DNA of 28,160 nucleotides from Candidatus Dadabacteria bacterium (GCA_004356555.1 SMWY01000086.1:1-28160); one strand, 5' to 3'; counted from the stretch's first letter, positions 1-8,263 are shown. Made by a program: numbers and translations. Notes: a model not told the origin generated them from the sequence alone.

Positions 1-48
1 GGTTTGAATATAGTTCGTATCTTTCCTCTTGCTCTGTTTAGCTGCCAT
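1..48 (-). CDS. Partial N-terminus of a divergent element gene, possibly a regulator
   Basis: An open frame begins with ATG at 46-48 on the minus strand and runs off the left edge after 16 codons. The visible residues (MAAKQSKRKDTNYIQT) are basic and polar and match no family I recognise. The start is supported by a consensus TATAAT box at 55-60, only six bases before the ATG, and by an upstream TTGTTC at 78-83 with a 17-base spacer. The mRNA would therefore be leaderless, as in some phage repressor genes. The position, divergent from an integrase and sharing operator-like repeats with it, suggests a lysogeny or excision regulator of the element. The function is inferred from context only. 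Confidence 0.45.
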   Translation of the reverse strand, partial: MAAKQSKRKDTNYIQT

Positions 49-54
49 ATCGAC

Positions 55-83
55 ATTATACAACATGTTAACACCTCGAACAA
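55..83 (-). promoter_or_regulatory. Promoter of the divergent left-edge gene (leaderless)
   Basis: On the minus strand, TTGTTC (78-83) and a perfect TATAAT (55-60) are separated by 17 bases. The spacer contains one copy of the AACATGTT repeat (62-69). The ATG follows the -10 box after six bases, so transcription should start at or next to the start codon. No Shine-Dalgarno sequence is present. Confidence 0.55.
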
Positions 84-126
84 AAAATTTGTTATTGACT
101 TACTATACACAACATGTTAACATGTT
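60..126. promoter_or_regulatory. Operator repeats (AACATGTT) in the integrase/regulator switch
   Basis: The palindromic octamer AACATGTT occurs at 62-69, 111-118 and 119-126. The last two are adjacent and form a perfect 16-bp palindrome at 111-126. The 14-mer ACAACATGTTAACA is repeated exactly at 60-73 and 109-122. One site lies in the spacer of the leftward promoter and the double site covers the -10 region of the rightward promoter, which is the placement expected for a repressor acting on both genes. The binding protein is unknown; the partial divergent gene is the natural candidate. Confidence 0.6.
95..123 (+). promoter_or_regulatory. Probable integrase promoter
   Basis: TTGACT (95-100) and TAACAT (118-123) are separated by 17 bases, upstream of the integrase ATG at 162. 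The -10 box lies inside the 16-bp palindrome at 111-126, so an operator-bound protein would block it. The same hexamer pair with the same spacing is found in front of gltX in this window, which supports the call. Confidence 0.5.
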
Positions 127-161
127 TATTATAAACATCAAGGGGGTATAAAACATAAATA

Positions 162-1277
162 ATGGGCATATATAAAAAAGATAACCGTTGGTATTTAGAC
201 TATTATTTGCCTAATGGCAGAAGAAAAAGAGAAGTTGTTTCCATTGAAGGAGTTGATCCTTCTAAGATTAATCGTGAAGATGCTAAGAAAGCACTATCTA
301 TTAGGAAATCTGAGTTTGCTCAGGGCAAATTTGACATTACTAAAACGGAAAAACCCGTAAAATTTGAAAAACTAATTGAGGCTTATCTTAAATGGGCAGA
401 TGAAAACCATAAGGCACCAGAAAGAGACCATGCTGCGTGTAAAAACCTATTGTCTCATTTCAAGGGCAAGAACATTTACACACTTAGCCTTTGGGAAATA
501 GAGAAGTACAAATCTGAAAGAAAAAAGCAGGGGCGGAAGCCAGAAACAATTAATAAAGAGCTAGGGTCTGTGAGGAGGATGTTTAATCTATCCCTACAAG
601 GAGTTTTAAGCATAAAGGTAGGCAAGAACCCTGTGCAGGGTATAAAGCTATTAAAGGTTCCTAAAACTAAGCCTAGAACGTATAAGCCTTGGGAATTTCA
701 AAAACTTTATGAAGCTGCTACCGGTCATTTCAAACCCATCTTATTGTGTGCATACTTGACGGGTATGAGGCGTTCTGAAATAACTAGGCTCAGATGGCAA
801 GATATGGATTTTGAAGATAAAACTATCTATGTAGCCGAAACAAAAAACGAGGAGCCAAGAACTATTCCTATGAGCGAAGCCCTTTTTGATAGCCTGCTAG
901 AGATGAAAAAGGATGCTATTGGTGAATATGTATTTACGACACCAGATGGTAAGCCCTATACTTCGCTATCTGCATGGAAAAGAGCTTGGAGTACGGCATT
1001 AAGAAAGTCGGGTATTGAAAAGGGTAGATTTCATGATTTCAGGCATACCTTTATATCAAATCTAATTGTTAATGAAAAAGAGGACTTTGCTACTGTTATG
1101 GCTTTGTCTGGGCATAAGGACATATCTATGTTGAAACGATATAGTCATACTCAGGAAGAGGCTAAGAGGGCTGCAATTGATAAGCTTGGAAAACATTTCG
1201 AAAAATCAACTATAGACACCTATTTGGACACTAAGCCCAATATTGACTCCCGCACTAATAATAACCGCTTGATTTAA
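162..1277 (+). CDS. Tyrosine-type site-specific integrase of an integrated element
   Basis: This 371-aa protein is a phage-type tyrosine recombinase that would catalyse integration and excision of a mobile element. Residues 1-60 resemble an arm-binding N-terminal domain, about 65-165 the SAM-like core-binding domain, and about 175-345 the catalytic domain. The catalytic set is complete: Arg203 (in TGMRRSE), Lys228, His291 and Arg294 (HDFRH), His318 (SGHKD) and nucleophile Tyr327 (KRYSH). The ATG at 162 follows a purine-rich AGGGGG at 141-146, a rather long spacing. The gene ends 26 bases from the 3' end of tRNA-Arg, the classical layout for a tRNA-integrated element. The element therefore extends to the left, out of the window. 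Expression is probably controlled by the AACATGTT operators upstream. Confidence 0.95.
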   Translation: MGIYKKDNRWYLDYYLPNGRRKREVVSIEGVDPSKINREDAKKALSIRKSEFAQGKFDITKTEKPVKFEKLIEAYLKWADENHKAPERDHAACKNLLSHFKGKNIYTLSLWEIEKYKSERKKQGRKPETINKELGSVRRMFNLSLQGVLSIKVGKNPVQGIKLLKVPKTKPRTYKPWEFQKLYEAATGHFKPILLCAYLTGMRRSEITRLRWQDMDFEDKTIYVAETKNEEPRTIPMSEALFDSLLEMKKDAIGEYVFTTPDGKPYTSLSAWKRAWSTALRKSGIEKGRFHDFRHTFISNLIVNEKEDFATVMALSGHKDISMLKRYSHTQEEAKRAAIDKLGKHFEKSTIDTYLDTKPNIDSRTNNNRLI

Positions 1278-1303
1278 CTAACCGTAAACATTAAATAAAG
1301 CAG

Positions 1304-1330
1304 TGGCGGGCGATGGGGGATTCGAACCCC
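1304..1330. other. Probable attachment site (att) at the tRNA-Arg 3' end
   Basis: Tyrosine integrases of this kind usually recombine within the 3' half of a tRNA gene and leave that half intact at one junction. The integrase gene stops at 1277, directly beside the encoded CCA end of the tRNA. The T arm and acceptor strand (about 1304-1330) are therefore the likely core. No second copy of this sequence was found in the window, so the partner site must lie to the left. The exact core ends cannot be set from one copy. Confidence 0.5.
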
Positions 1331-1380
1331 CGACCTCTGGCTTCGGAGGCCAGCGCTCTAATCCACTGAGCTAATCGCCC
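1304..1380 (-). tRNA. tRNA-Arg (anticodon CCG)
   Basis: On the minus strand, 77 bases fold as a full cloverleaf. The acceptor stem GGGCGAT (1374-1380) pairs with ATCGCCC (1308-1314). The D arm is GCTC/GAGC, the anticodon stem CTGGC/GCCAG holds a loop with CCG, and the T arm is GGGGG-TTCGAAT-CCCCC. The discriminator base is G and the terminal CCA is encoded (1304-1306). It reads the arginine codon CGG. The 3' end faces the integrase, so it is the likely attachment site of the element on its left. Confidence 0.97.
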
Positions 1381-1387
1381 TGGATAA

Positions 1388-2197
1388 TTAGTTCTTAGGC
1401 AGCGGGAGCCCTAATTCCTTCATCACAACCTGCATATCTTCCCAGGCGGGTTTTTTAAAATGAGGATTTCTAAGCAGTGCTGCAGGATGGTATGTTACCA
1501 TAAGTTTTGTTCCGCTGTACATATGAAATTTCCCTCTCAAACTACCAAGGCTGGCCTTTGTTCTGAGGATCGACTTTGCCGCTGTAGCACCTAAACAAAC
1601 TATAACTTCAGGCTTTATAAATCTTATCTGTTTAAATAGGAACTGCTCACATGTAGACATTTCATTAGGCTCTGGAGTTCTGTTGTCAGGTGGGCGGCAT
1701 TTTACAACGTTACATATATACACGTCTTCCCGCTTAAGCCCCATAGCTTCAATTATCTTAGTTAGTAGCTTCCCGGATCGTCCCACAAAAGGCTTACCCT
1801 GCATATCCTCATCACGCCCCGGACCTTCCCCTACAAATACGAGTTTTGCTTTTGGATTCCCGTCCCCGAACACAAGGTTTGTTCTGCCTTCGTGGAGCTT
1901 ACACCTGATGCAGTCCCCGATCTCCTCCCTAATTTCCTCAAGCGTCATTATCTTGGTGTCAAACAAGTTGACCGGTTCTTCGATTATGATTATATCTTCC
2001 TCAGTTTGATTATTTTTCGTGGCCATTGGCTCAGTCCTTAGTGCTTCCTTTTCGGTTATCAGCTGGGTGCCATTTTCGGTTTCTTTATTATAGGCGGGGA
2101 CGGTTTTTAAACCCATAGATTCTTGAAACTCCAAATACCTCTTGAGTTCTTCTACAATTTCTTTTAAGTTGCTATCTATGCTCATATCCGTGTTCAT
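1388..2197 (-). CDS. Family 4 uracil-DNA glycosylase (Fe-S)
   Basis: This 269-aa enzyme would remove uracil from DNA as the first step of base excision repair. It carries motif 1 GEGPG (123-127) followed by GKPFVGRSG (134-142), and motif 2 HPAALLR (237-243). Four cysteines, C96, C99, C167 and C183, match the [4Fe-4S] ligands of family 4 enzymes. The N-terminal 85 residues are a charged, low-complexity extension that precedes the catalytic domain in many homologues. No clear Shine-Dalgarno precedes either ATG at 2197 or the in-frame ATG at 2185. An AT-rich -10-like stretch lies just upstream (2201-2208), so the exact start is uncertain. Its 3' end abuts tRNA-Arg, and it is transcribed in the same direction. 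Confidence 0.92.
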   Translation of the reverse strand: MNTDMSIDSNLKEIVEELKRYLEFQESMGLKTVPAYNKETENGTQLITEKEALRTEPMATKNNQTEEDIIIIEEPVNLFDTKIMTLEEIREEIGDCIRCKLHEGRTNLVFGDGNPKAKLVFVGEGPGRDEDMQGKPFVGRSGKLLTKIIEAMGLKREDVYICNVVKCRPPDNRTPEPNEMSTCEQFLFKQIRFIKPEVIVCLGATAAKSILRTKASLGSLRGKFHMYSGTKLMVTYHPAALLRNPHFKKPAWEDMQVVMKELGLPLPKN

Positions 2198-2328
2198 TTA
2201 ATATAATACAACATGGATAAAATTGTAAAAGCACATTTAAAAACATAAGACAGACTTTGAACTCTTCTTGTGTTTCTGGTAAATCATTCTATTCTAAATA
2301 AAACTTTTTGGAGTGAAATAAACGAAAA

Positions 2329-4815
2329 ATGAAAGAGAGCTATAATGCAAAAGAGATCGAAAATAAATGGCGTAACTATTGGGATGAGAAGAAGTTATAC
2401 CAGGTTGAAGTAGATCATGATAAGAAGAAATATTATGTTTTAGAGATGTTTCCCTATCCTTCCGGGCGCATACATATGGGTCATGTGAGAAATTATACGA
2501 TCGGTGATGTCACAGCCCGTTACAAACGAACCAGAGGATTTAACGTTCTACATCCGATTGGTTGGGACGCCTTTGGACTGCCCGCTGAAAATGCGGCCAT
2601 TGAGCGCGGCGTTCATCCCGCAAAATGGACCTATGAAAATATCTCTCAGATGAAGGCCCAGCTTAAACAGCTTGGGTACAGCTATGACTGGACAAGAGAA
2701 ATCACCACCTGCGATCCTTCGTATTACAAATGGGAGCAGATGGTCTTTACTCACATGCTTAAGAAGGGGCTAGCCTATCAAAAGTCGACTACGGTTAACT
2801 GGTGCCCGTCTGACGAAACTGTGCTGGCTAATGAACAGGTTGAAGACGGACTTTGCTGGCGCTGCGGATCTGAAGTTGAGTTAAAGGAGATGAAGGGCTG
2901 GTTTTTTAAAACAACAGAGTATACGGAAGAGCTTCTTGAGTGGGCGGATAAGTTGAAAGACGGCTGGCCAGAAAGAGTGCTCTCTATGCAGAAAAACTGG
3001 ATAGGGAAAAGCACCGGGGCTGAGATAGAATTTCCCCTTCAAGAATCGCTGGGAGAAGAGAACAGTCTTAAGATTTTCACAACCCGCCCTGATACCGTGT
3101 ACGGCGTAACCTATATGAGTATCGCACCCGAACATCCGCTCGCAGAGGAGCTTATAAAAGGCAAACCGGAAGAAGAGGAAGTCCTGGAATTTATTAATAG
3201 GGTCAAAAAACAGAGCAACCTTGAAAGAGTAGGTGAAGGGACAAAAAAAGAGGGTGTTTTTACCGGTTCCTATGCTATAAATCCTTTCACGGGCGGGAGT
3301 ATTCCTATCTATATAGCTAACTTTGTGCTTATTGAATACGGGACCGGAATTATTATGTGCGTGCCTGCCCATGACCAAAGGGACTTTAAGTTTGCAAAGG
3401 AGTACCATTTACCAATCAAAGTAGTAATTCAACCCGAAGGAGTAGATTTAAATCCGGACACTATGGAAGGGGCATTTGAGGAGCCTGGAGTTATGGTCAA
3501 TTCAAAGGATTTCACAAATATTCAATCACAAACAGCAAAAGAAAAGATAATTGAATATATAGAGGAAAAAGGTATAGGCGAGAGGCAGATTAATTACAGG
3601 CTCAGGGACTGGGGAATTTCTAGGCAGAGATATTGGGGAACACCAATTCCAATAATATATTGCGATAGCTGTGGAGTGGTTCCCGTACCTGACAAAGATC
3701 TCCCGGTGGAGCTTCCCTTAGACATCGAATTTACTGGCAAAGGAGGGTCTCCCCTCTCAAAAATTGATAGCTTTGTAAATACGGATTGCCCAGAATGCGG
3801 TGGTCAGGCTAAGCGTGAAACAGATACGATGGACACGTTTGTGGAATCCTCCTGGTATTTCTTGAGATACGCCTCACCTAAATATACTGAGGGTATTTTT
3901 GATAAAGATGAAGTTTCCTACTGGCTCTCTGTTGACCAGTACATAGGCGGTATAGAGCACGCTATACTCCACCTTTTATATGCACGGTTTTTTACAAAAG
4001 CGCTCAGAGACTTTGGAATGTGCGATCTGGACGAGCCTTTTAAGAATTTGCTTACTCAGGGAATGGTTATAAAAGACGGTGCTAAAATGTCCAAATCTAT
4101 GGGAAACATCGTTGACCCTGACGATATGATTGCAAAGTACGGCGCGGATACAGTGAGGCTCTTCATATTATTTGCCGCCCCGGTTCAAAGGGATTTGGAT
4201 TGGAGTGATGAGGGGATAGAGGGATCGTTCAGGTTTTTAAACCGTCTGTGGAGGCTCATCTTTGATGTTTTTAATGGTATTGATGAGATTAAGGGAGTAG
4301 ATGTTGAGCCAGAGAAAATTTCAAAGATTGCTAAAGAGCTTCTTACAAAGACACATAAAACAATAAAAAAAGTAACGGATGATCTCGACAGGTTTCAGTT
4401 TAATACGGCTATTGCGGCAATTATGGAATTACTAAACGATACATCCAGGTTTAAACCCGCGGGCCAGGATGATTTGCCAGTATTGAGAGAAGCTGTTGAG
4501 ACAATGGTGAGACTCATTTATCCTATGGCGCCACATGTTTCAGAGGAGCTATGGCAGGAGCTTGGGTATGAGGAGACTCTTGTTGATAAAGGATGGATTA
4601 CCTGGAACAAAGAACTAGTAGAGAGTGCGGCGATTAACATAGTGGTTCAGATAAACGGGAAGGTGAGGAGCCAGATTACAATGGATCCAGACTCAGATGA
4701 GGAACAGATGAAAGAGGCTGCTTTTTCTGATGAGAAAGTTCAAAGCTATATAGCTGGTAAAGAGCCAAAGAAAGTAATCGTTGTTCCAAAGAAGTTAGTC
4801 AATATAGTTATTTAG
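2329..4815 (+). CDS. leuS: Leucyl-tRNA synthetase
   Basis: This is a class I aminoacyl-tRNA synthetase of 828 aa, normal for bacterial LeuRS, charging tRNA-Leu with leucine. The HIGH-type motif is HMGH (49-52) and the KMSKS motif is exact (586-590). The CP1 editing domain carries TTRPDT (251-256) and VPAHDQRDF, so post-transfer editing should be intact. A zinc-binding insertion holds C159, C176 and C179, with Asp in the place of a fourth cysteine as in some other bacterial LeuRS. The ATG at 2329 has a GGAGTGA ribosome-binding site about 12 bases upstream. It is monocistronic or leads the following gene, which is 106 bases away. Confidence 0.98.
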   Translation: MKESYNAKEIENKWRNYWDEKKLYQVEVDHDKKKYYVLEMFPYPSGRIHMGHVRNYTIGDVTARYKRTRGFNVLHPIGWDAFGLPAENAAIERGVHPAKWTYENISQMKAQLKQLGYSYDWTREITTCDPSYYKWEQMVFTHMLKKGLAYQKSTTVNWCPSDETVLANEQVEDGLCWRCGSEVELKEMKGWFFKTTEYTEELLEWADKLKDGWPERVLSMQKNWIGKSTGAEIEFPLQESLGEENSLKIFTTRPDTVYGVTYMSIAPEHPLAEELIKGKPEEEEVLEFINRVKKQSNLERVGEGTKKEGVFTGSYAINPFTGGSIPIYIANFVLIEYGTGIIMCVPAHDQRDFKFAKEYHLPIKVVIQPEGVDLNPDTMEGAFEEPGVMVNSKDFTNIQSQTAKEKIIEYIEEKGIGERQINYRLRDWGISRQRYWGTPIPIIYCDSCGVVPVPDKDLPVELPLDIEFTGKGGSPLSKIDSFVNTDCPECGGQAKRETDTMDTFVESSWYFLRYASPKYTEGIFDKDEVSYWLSVDQYIGGIEHAILHLLYARFFTKALRDFGMCDLDEPFKNLLTQGMVIKDGAKMSKSMGNIVDPDDMIAKYGADTVRLFILFAAPVQRDLDWSDEGIEGSFRFLNRLWRLIFDVFNGIDEIKGVDVEPEKISKIAKELLTKTHKTIKKVTDDLDRFQFNTAIAAIMELLNDTSRFKPAGQDDLPVLREAVETMVRLIYPMAPHVSEELWQELGYEETLVDKGWITWNKELVESAAINIVVQINGKVRSQITMDPDSDEEQMKEAAFSDEKVQSYIAGKEPKKVIVVPKKLVNIVI

Positions 4816-4921
4816 AATCAGCGTTTTTATTTCTCTATAGGTGATTTTGATATTTATAGCTATTGTGGTATCTTGAATCGCTTCAATTTACATATAGCAA
4901 TAAACGGAGGTGCCATATCTA

Positions 4922-6010
4922 ATGGCAGATAAAGTTAAGAAACAAACTAAAATGGATGATTTTCTTAATAAGAAAGTAAAAGCAATAGAAGTACAAGCGC
5001 CTAAAACCGTCTCCCAACTACTCTCAGAAATGGCAGAGACGGGATTTCAGGGTAGGAGTTTAGCGCGTGTAGTTGACGTGTTAGAGCAGATGATAAATGA
5101 TGATGACGTTACAATTCTCCTTGGTTACGCAGGCTCACTTTCGACTACAGGACAGTGGAAAATAATAAATTGGCTGATTGAAAACCGCTATATAGACATA
5201 CTAGTTCCTACAGGGGCGAATATTTCTGAAGATATAATAGACGCTATGGGCTTTGACTACTGGCAGGGTTCTCACTTGGCGGATAACGAAATATTGTTCA
5301 GAGAAGGTCTTAACCGCTATTATGATGTTTACGGGAAAGAGACGGATTATCTGGTTATGACAGAGCTTTTAGCTGAGTTTATCTTGACGCTTGATGAGTC
5401 TCATAACTACTCATCAAGAGAACTGCTACAACTCTGCGGTCATTGGCTCCACAATAAAAATATTCATAGCATCGTGGCAAAAGCCGCTGAGCACGGAGTT
5501 CCTATATTTTGTCCCGCTATAGCAGACAGCCCATATGGTGACGCAGCTCTTATTGCAAAGAGTAAGGGGTTCAGCCTAACAATAGATGCGATTAAAGACT
5601 ATGTAGAGTTTATGACTTTGGGTGAAACAGTAAAAGATACAGCTGTTATTTATATAGGTGGTGGAGTCCCTAAGGATTTTATTCAACTCTTTGCTGTTAC
5701 AGGCGATCTTTTGTATGAAGATAGACAAATTCCTAACAGGCAACCAGGATTAAACAGAAAGGGTACAGGTGTCGCTGAAACTTATTATCCTCATAAATAC
5801 GCTATTCAGATAACGACCGATTCTCCTCAGTGGGGAGGTCTCTCAGGGTGCACATTTGAAGAAGCCGTATCCTGGGGTAAGGAGGATCCAGAGGGTAGCT
5901 TGGTACAGTGTTACTGTGACGCTACTATTGCACTTCCTCTCGTCTCTCACGCGCTTGCCGAGAGAGTGGGGACTAAAAGAAAAGGGAAAGATTTCTCGGG
6001 TATTCTATAA
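4922..6010 (+). CDS. Deoxyhypusine synthase-like protein
   Basis: This 362-aa protein belongs to the deoxyhypusine synthase/homospermidine synthase superfamily, which transfers an aminobutyl group from spermidine using NAD. The catalytic lysine motif EAVSWGK is conserved (Lys320, corresponding to Lys329 of human DHS). The NAD-binding GGGVPKDF segment is present, but the paired histidines that follow GGGV-x-K in eukaryotic DHS are replaced by Asp-Phe. Bacteria lack eIF5A, so the substrate is probably another protein or a free polyamine such as putrescine; it cannot be read from the sequence. I place the start at ATG 4922 because GGAGGT (4906-4911) sits ten bases upstream. The in-frame GTG at 4910 overlaps that site and is unlikely. 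It is convergent with thiE. Confidence 0.9.
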   Translation: MADKVKKQTKMDDFLNKKVKAIEVQAPKTVSQLLSEMAETGFQGRSLARVVDVLEQMINDDDVTILLGYAGSLSTTGQWKIINWLIENRYIDILVPTGANISEDIIDAMGFDYWQGSHLADNEILFREGLNRYYDVYGKETDYLVMTELLAEFILTLDESHNYSSRELLQLCGHWLHNKNIHSIVAKAAEHGVPIFCPAIADSPYGDAALIAKSKGFSLTIDAIKDYVEFMTLGETVKDTAVIYIGGGVPKDFIQLFAVTGDLLYEDRQIPNRQPGLNRKGTGVAETYYPHKYAIQITTDSPQWGGLSGCTFEEAVSWGKEDPEGSLVQCYCDATIALPLVSHALAERVGTKRKGKDFSGIL

Positions 6011-6023
6011 TTCCGTATAATTC

Positions 6024-6650
6024 TTAGTTTGATAAGGTAGCTAATTCTCTTGCTGCTAATTCAGGATCAGGTGATCCAAATACACTTGTAATCACTGCTA
6101 TGCCGTCAACTCCGGTCCCTAATATTTCAGAGGCGTTTTCTTTAGTAATTCCACCTATTGCAAAGATTGGTATCTGGCTTATAACATATACCGCTTCTTT
6201 AAGAACCTCTATAGAAGTGGGCTCTCTTTCAGGTTTAGTGGGAGTATAGTATGGGGTTCCGAATGCCACATAATAGGCGCCATTTTGCACTGCGTTTAAC
6301 CCCCTTTCAATTTGGTTATAACAGGAGACACCAATTATAGCCTCATCGCCGAGTATAGCTCTTGCGTTTTTTATAGAAGTATCGTCACCGCCCAGATGAA
6401 CACCATCTGCTCCTATTTCTTTTGCTAGTTCAGGAGAGTCATTAATAATAAGCGGTACATCGTATCTTCTTGTTAACTTGAGAAGCTCTCTACCCAAGTT
6501 TAATATTTCGTTTTTGGGAGTATCTTTTTCCCTTAACTGGACAATACGAGCTCCGCCCTTTATAGACTTCTCAACGGTTTCAATGAACCCGGCGCGTTTA
6601 ATTAGTTTTTTGTCGGTTATGACGTAGAGACCGGTCAAATTATTTTTCAT
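6024..6650 (-). CDS. thiE: Thiamine-phosphate synthase
   Basis: This 208-aa TIM-barrel enzyme joins the thiazole and pyrimidine moieties into thiamine phosphate. Recognisable motifs in order are GLYVITDKK near the N-terminus, QLREKDT, LIINDSPELA, the GADGVHLGGDD segment that binds the pyrimidine diphosphate and Mg, TPYYTPTKPE, and the phosphate-binding AIGGIT. The length is typical. It lies 32 bases downstream of thrC on the same strand, so the two are probably cotranscribed, although no other thiamine genes are in the window. Some thiE paralogues act as TenI regulators or aminotransferase partners. The complete pyrimidine-binding motif favours a true ThiE. Confidence 0.93.
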   Translation of the reverse strand: MKNNLTGLYVITDKKLIKRAGFIETVEKSIKGGARIVQLREKDTPKNEILNLGRELLKLTRRYDVPLIINDSPELAKEIGADGVHLGGDDTSIKNARAILGDEAIIGVSCYNQIERGLNAVQNGAYYVAFGTPYYTPTKPEREPTSIEVLKEAVYVISQIPIFAIGGITKENASEILGTGVDGIAVITSVFGSPDPELAARELATLSN

Positions 6651-6682
6651 ATTTAGAAACTTTGTAGAATGAGCTAGTTTAA

Positions 6683-8017
6683 CTAGCCGGCTATCCTGGA
6701 AAATATTGCGTCTTTTACAACGTCATAATCAGCTGGAAGCTCAAGTGGGGCGTTAGCGTATTTTGAAAATACTCCCTCGAGTTCTTTTTTGTGATATCCA
6801 ATCTTAAATTCAACAAATTTAAGCCCATGTGCAGTTGAAATTATGACAATCCTGTCTTTAGGTTTGAAAACTTTCTTTGCCTGCAATTTCAAGAAAACTG
6901 CAAGGGCAACACCAGTATGCGGACAATTAAACGTTCCTGTTTTATCTACTCGCGCTGAGGCATTCGCAAGCTCCTCTTCACTTGCCTGCTCCACAATACC
7001 ATCAAACTCTTTTAAGGTTCTTATAGCTTTATTAACACTCACAGGGTTGCCAATTTGAATTGCATTAGCCAGTGTTTTTTTGGCTTTGACCGGATGGAAT
7101 TCTTCAAAATTTTTGAGATAGCTCAAATAAAGAGGATTTGCATTCTCAGCCTGAGCGCATACCAGTCTCGGTAACTTATTAATTAAACCAAGATCCTTCA
7201 TCATTAAAAAACCTTTTCCAAGAGCAGATATATTTCCTAAATTACCCCCCGGGATAATGATCCAGTCAGGCACTTCCCAATCAAATTGTTGACAGAGCTC
7301 TACGCTAATTGTTTTTTGTCCTTCGATTCGGAGAGAGTTAATGGAATTTGCGAGATAGATATTGTTTTGGCTACATATGTTTTGCACCATTTCCATACAG
7401 CCATCAAAGTCAGTATCTAGGGATAAGACCAACGCTCCGTTCGAAATCGGCTGCACAAGCTGTGCAACGGAAACTTTATCTTTTGGGAGAAAGACAATTG
7501 CCGGTATGTCCGCAGAGGCACAGTAAGCCGCAAGAGCAGCAGATGTATCACCAGTTGATGCACAAGCTACTGCCGGTACATCTTTGCCATCAGCGATCAT
7601 TTGTTGTACAACCGATACAAGAACCGTCATACCAAGGTCTTTGAACGACCCCGTGTGGCTATTTCCGCACATTTTTAGCCAAAGGTCTTCCATGCCAATC
7701 TGTTTTCCAAACCTCTCAGCCCAAAAAAGATTCGTGGCTCCTTCATACATCGAGACAATATTTTTGTCCTCAACATAGGGACAGACCCATTCCTTTTTAC
7801 CCCATACAGAACTCCCGTAAGGCCATGACTGTCTACGGTAGCGGTTATCAAATATATCTTTCCACTCTTGAGCCGAAGTTTCCTTTAGCTTATTGAGATC
7901 ATGGGTAACTTCTAAAAGATTGTCGCATTTCTTACATCGGTAGATTATTTCATCCAATGGATATGTTTCGCCACACTCTTCATTGATACAATTGAACCAG
8001 GCTTTATATTCGCTCAT
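6683..8017 (-). CDS. thrC: Threonine synthase
   Basis: This 444-aa PLP enzyme converts O-phosphohomoserine to threonine in the cytoplasm. An N-terminal zinc-ribbon-like knuckle is formed by C10, C15, C28 and C31, a feature of one bacterial/archaeal ThrC subgroup. The PLP lysine is Lys126 in HTGSFKD, followed by ASTGDTSAALAAY (substrate phosphate loop) and PGGNLGNISA (PLP phosphate loop). No homoserine kinase or dehydrogenase gene is nearby. The promoter upstream is near-consensus and the ATG lies eight bases after the -10 box, so the message is probably leaderless. thiE follows 32 bases downstream. Confidence 0.95.
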   Translation of the reverse strand: MSEYKAWFNCINEECGETYPLDEIIYRCKKCDNLLEVTHDLNKLKETSAQEWKDIFDNRYRRQSWPYGSSVWGKKEWVCPYVEDKNIVSMYEGATNLFWAERFGKQIGMEDLWLKMCGNSHTGSFKDLGMTVLVSVVQQMIADGKDVPAVACASTGDTSAALAAYCASADIPAIVFLPKDKVSVAQLVQPISNGALVLSLDTDFDGCMEMVQNICSQNNIYLANSINSLRIEGQKTISVELCQQFDWEVPDWIIIPGGNLGNISALGKGFLMMKDLGLINKLPRLVCAQAENANPLYLSYLKNFEEFHPVKAKKTLANAIQIGNPVSVNKAIRTLKEFDGIVEQASEEELANASARVDKTGTFNCPHTGVALAVFLKLQAKKVFKPKDRIVIISTAHGLKFVEFKIGYHKKELEGVFSKYANAPLELPADYDVVKDAIFSRIAG

Positions 8018-8025
8018 ACCTAAAC

Positions 8026-8054
8026 AAAATACATCTTCGGATTTTGACTGTCAA
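8026..8054 (-). promoter_or_regulatory. thrC promoter, predicted leaderless
   Basis: On the minus strand, a perfect TTGACA (8049-8054) and TATTTT (8026-8031) are separated by 17 bases. Only eight bases separate the -10 box from the thrC ATG at 8017, which places the transcription start at about the start codon. The -35 box sits inside a short perfect inverted repeat, TTTGACTGTCAAA (8043-8055), which could be an operator or a by-product of the -35 sequence. Confidence 0.65.
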
Positions 8055-8234
8055 ACATTTAAACATTTAGATTGACTTTTAAGGGGAAATTACACAATTT
8101 GATATTGAATTATGGGAGGTGACACTTTTTGTATCAAAGTCAAAATGTAGTGTATTATTATTAAAGATGTTCTTAATGATTGCATTCTAAGTCACGGAAA
8201 TCTGTCAAAATTAAGTAACCAAGCCGAACTATTG

Positions 8235-8263
8235 TTGACAGAAATTAAGGGTTTTGGTAATCT
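8235..8263 (+). promoter_or_regulatory. Promoter of the acylphosphatase/MBL/ftsB cluster
   Basis: A perfect TTGACA (8235-8240) is followed after 17 bases by TAATCT (8258-8263). The ATG at 8275 begins 11 bases after the -10 box and has no Shine-Dalgarno sequence, so the 5' leader would be at most about five bases. Confidence 0.5.

Noticed and set aside
60..126. AACATGTT repeats as LexA/SOS boxes
   Set aside because: They resemble the centre of Gram-positive SOS boxes but lack the flanking CG bases, and tandem arrangement between an integrase and a divergent gene fits an element-specific operator better.
1683..2009. Open plus-strand frame inside the uracil-DNA glycosylase gene
   Set aside because: It is antisense to a strongly conserved gene and its translation has no family features.
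2881..3408. 175-codon minus-strand open frame within leuS
   Set aside because: It is a shadow of the leuS reading frame on the other strand, with no ribosome-binding site or recognisable domain.
8112..8190. Strong ribosome-binding-like GGGAGGTGA in the thrC-acyP gap as sign of a small gene
   Set aside because: Frames following it close after at most 23 codons (GTG at 8118) and show no recognisable protein; kept only as a remark on the intergenic region.
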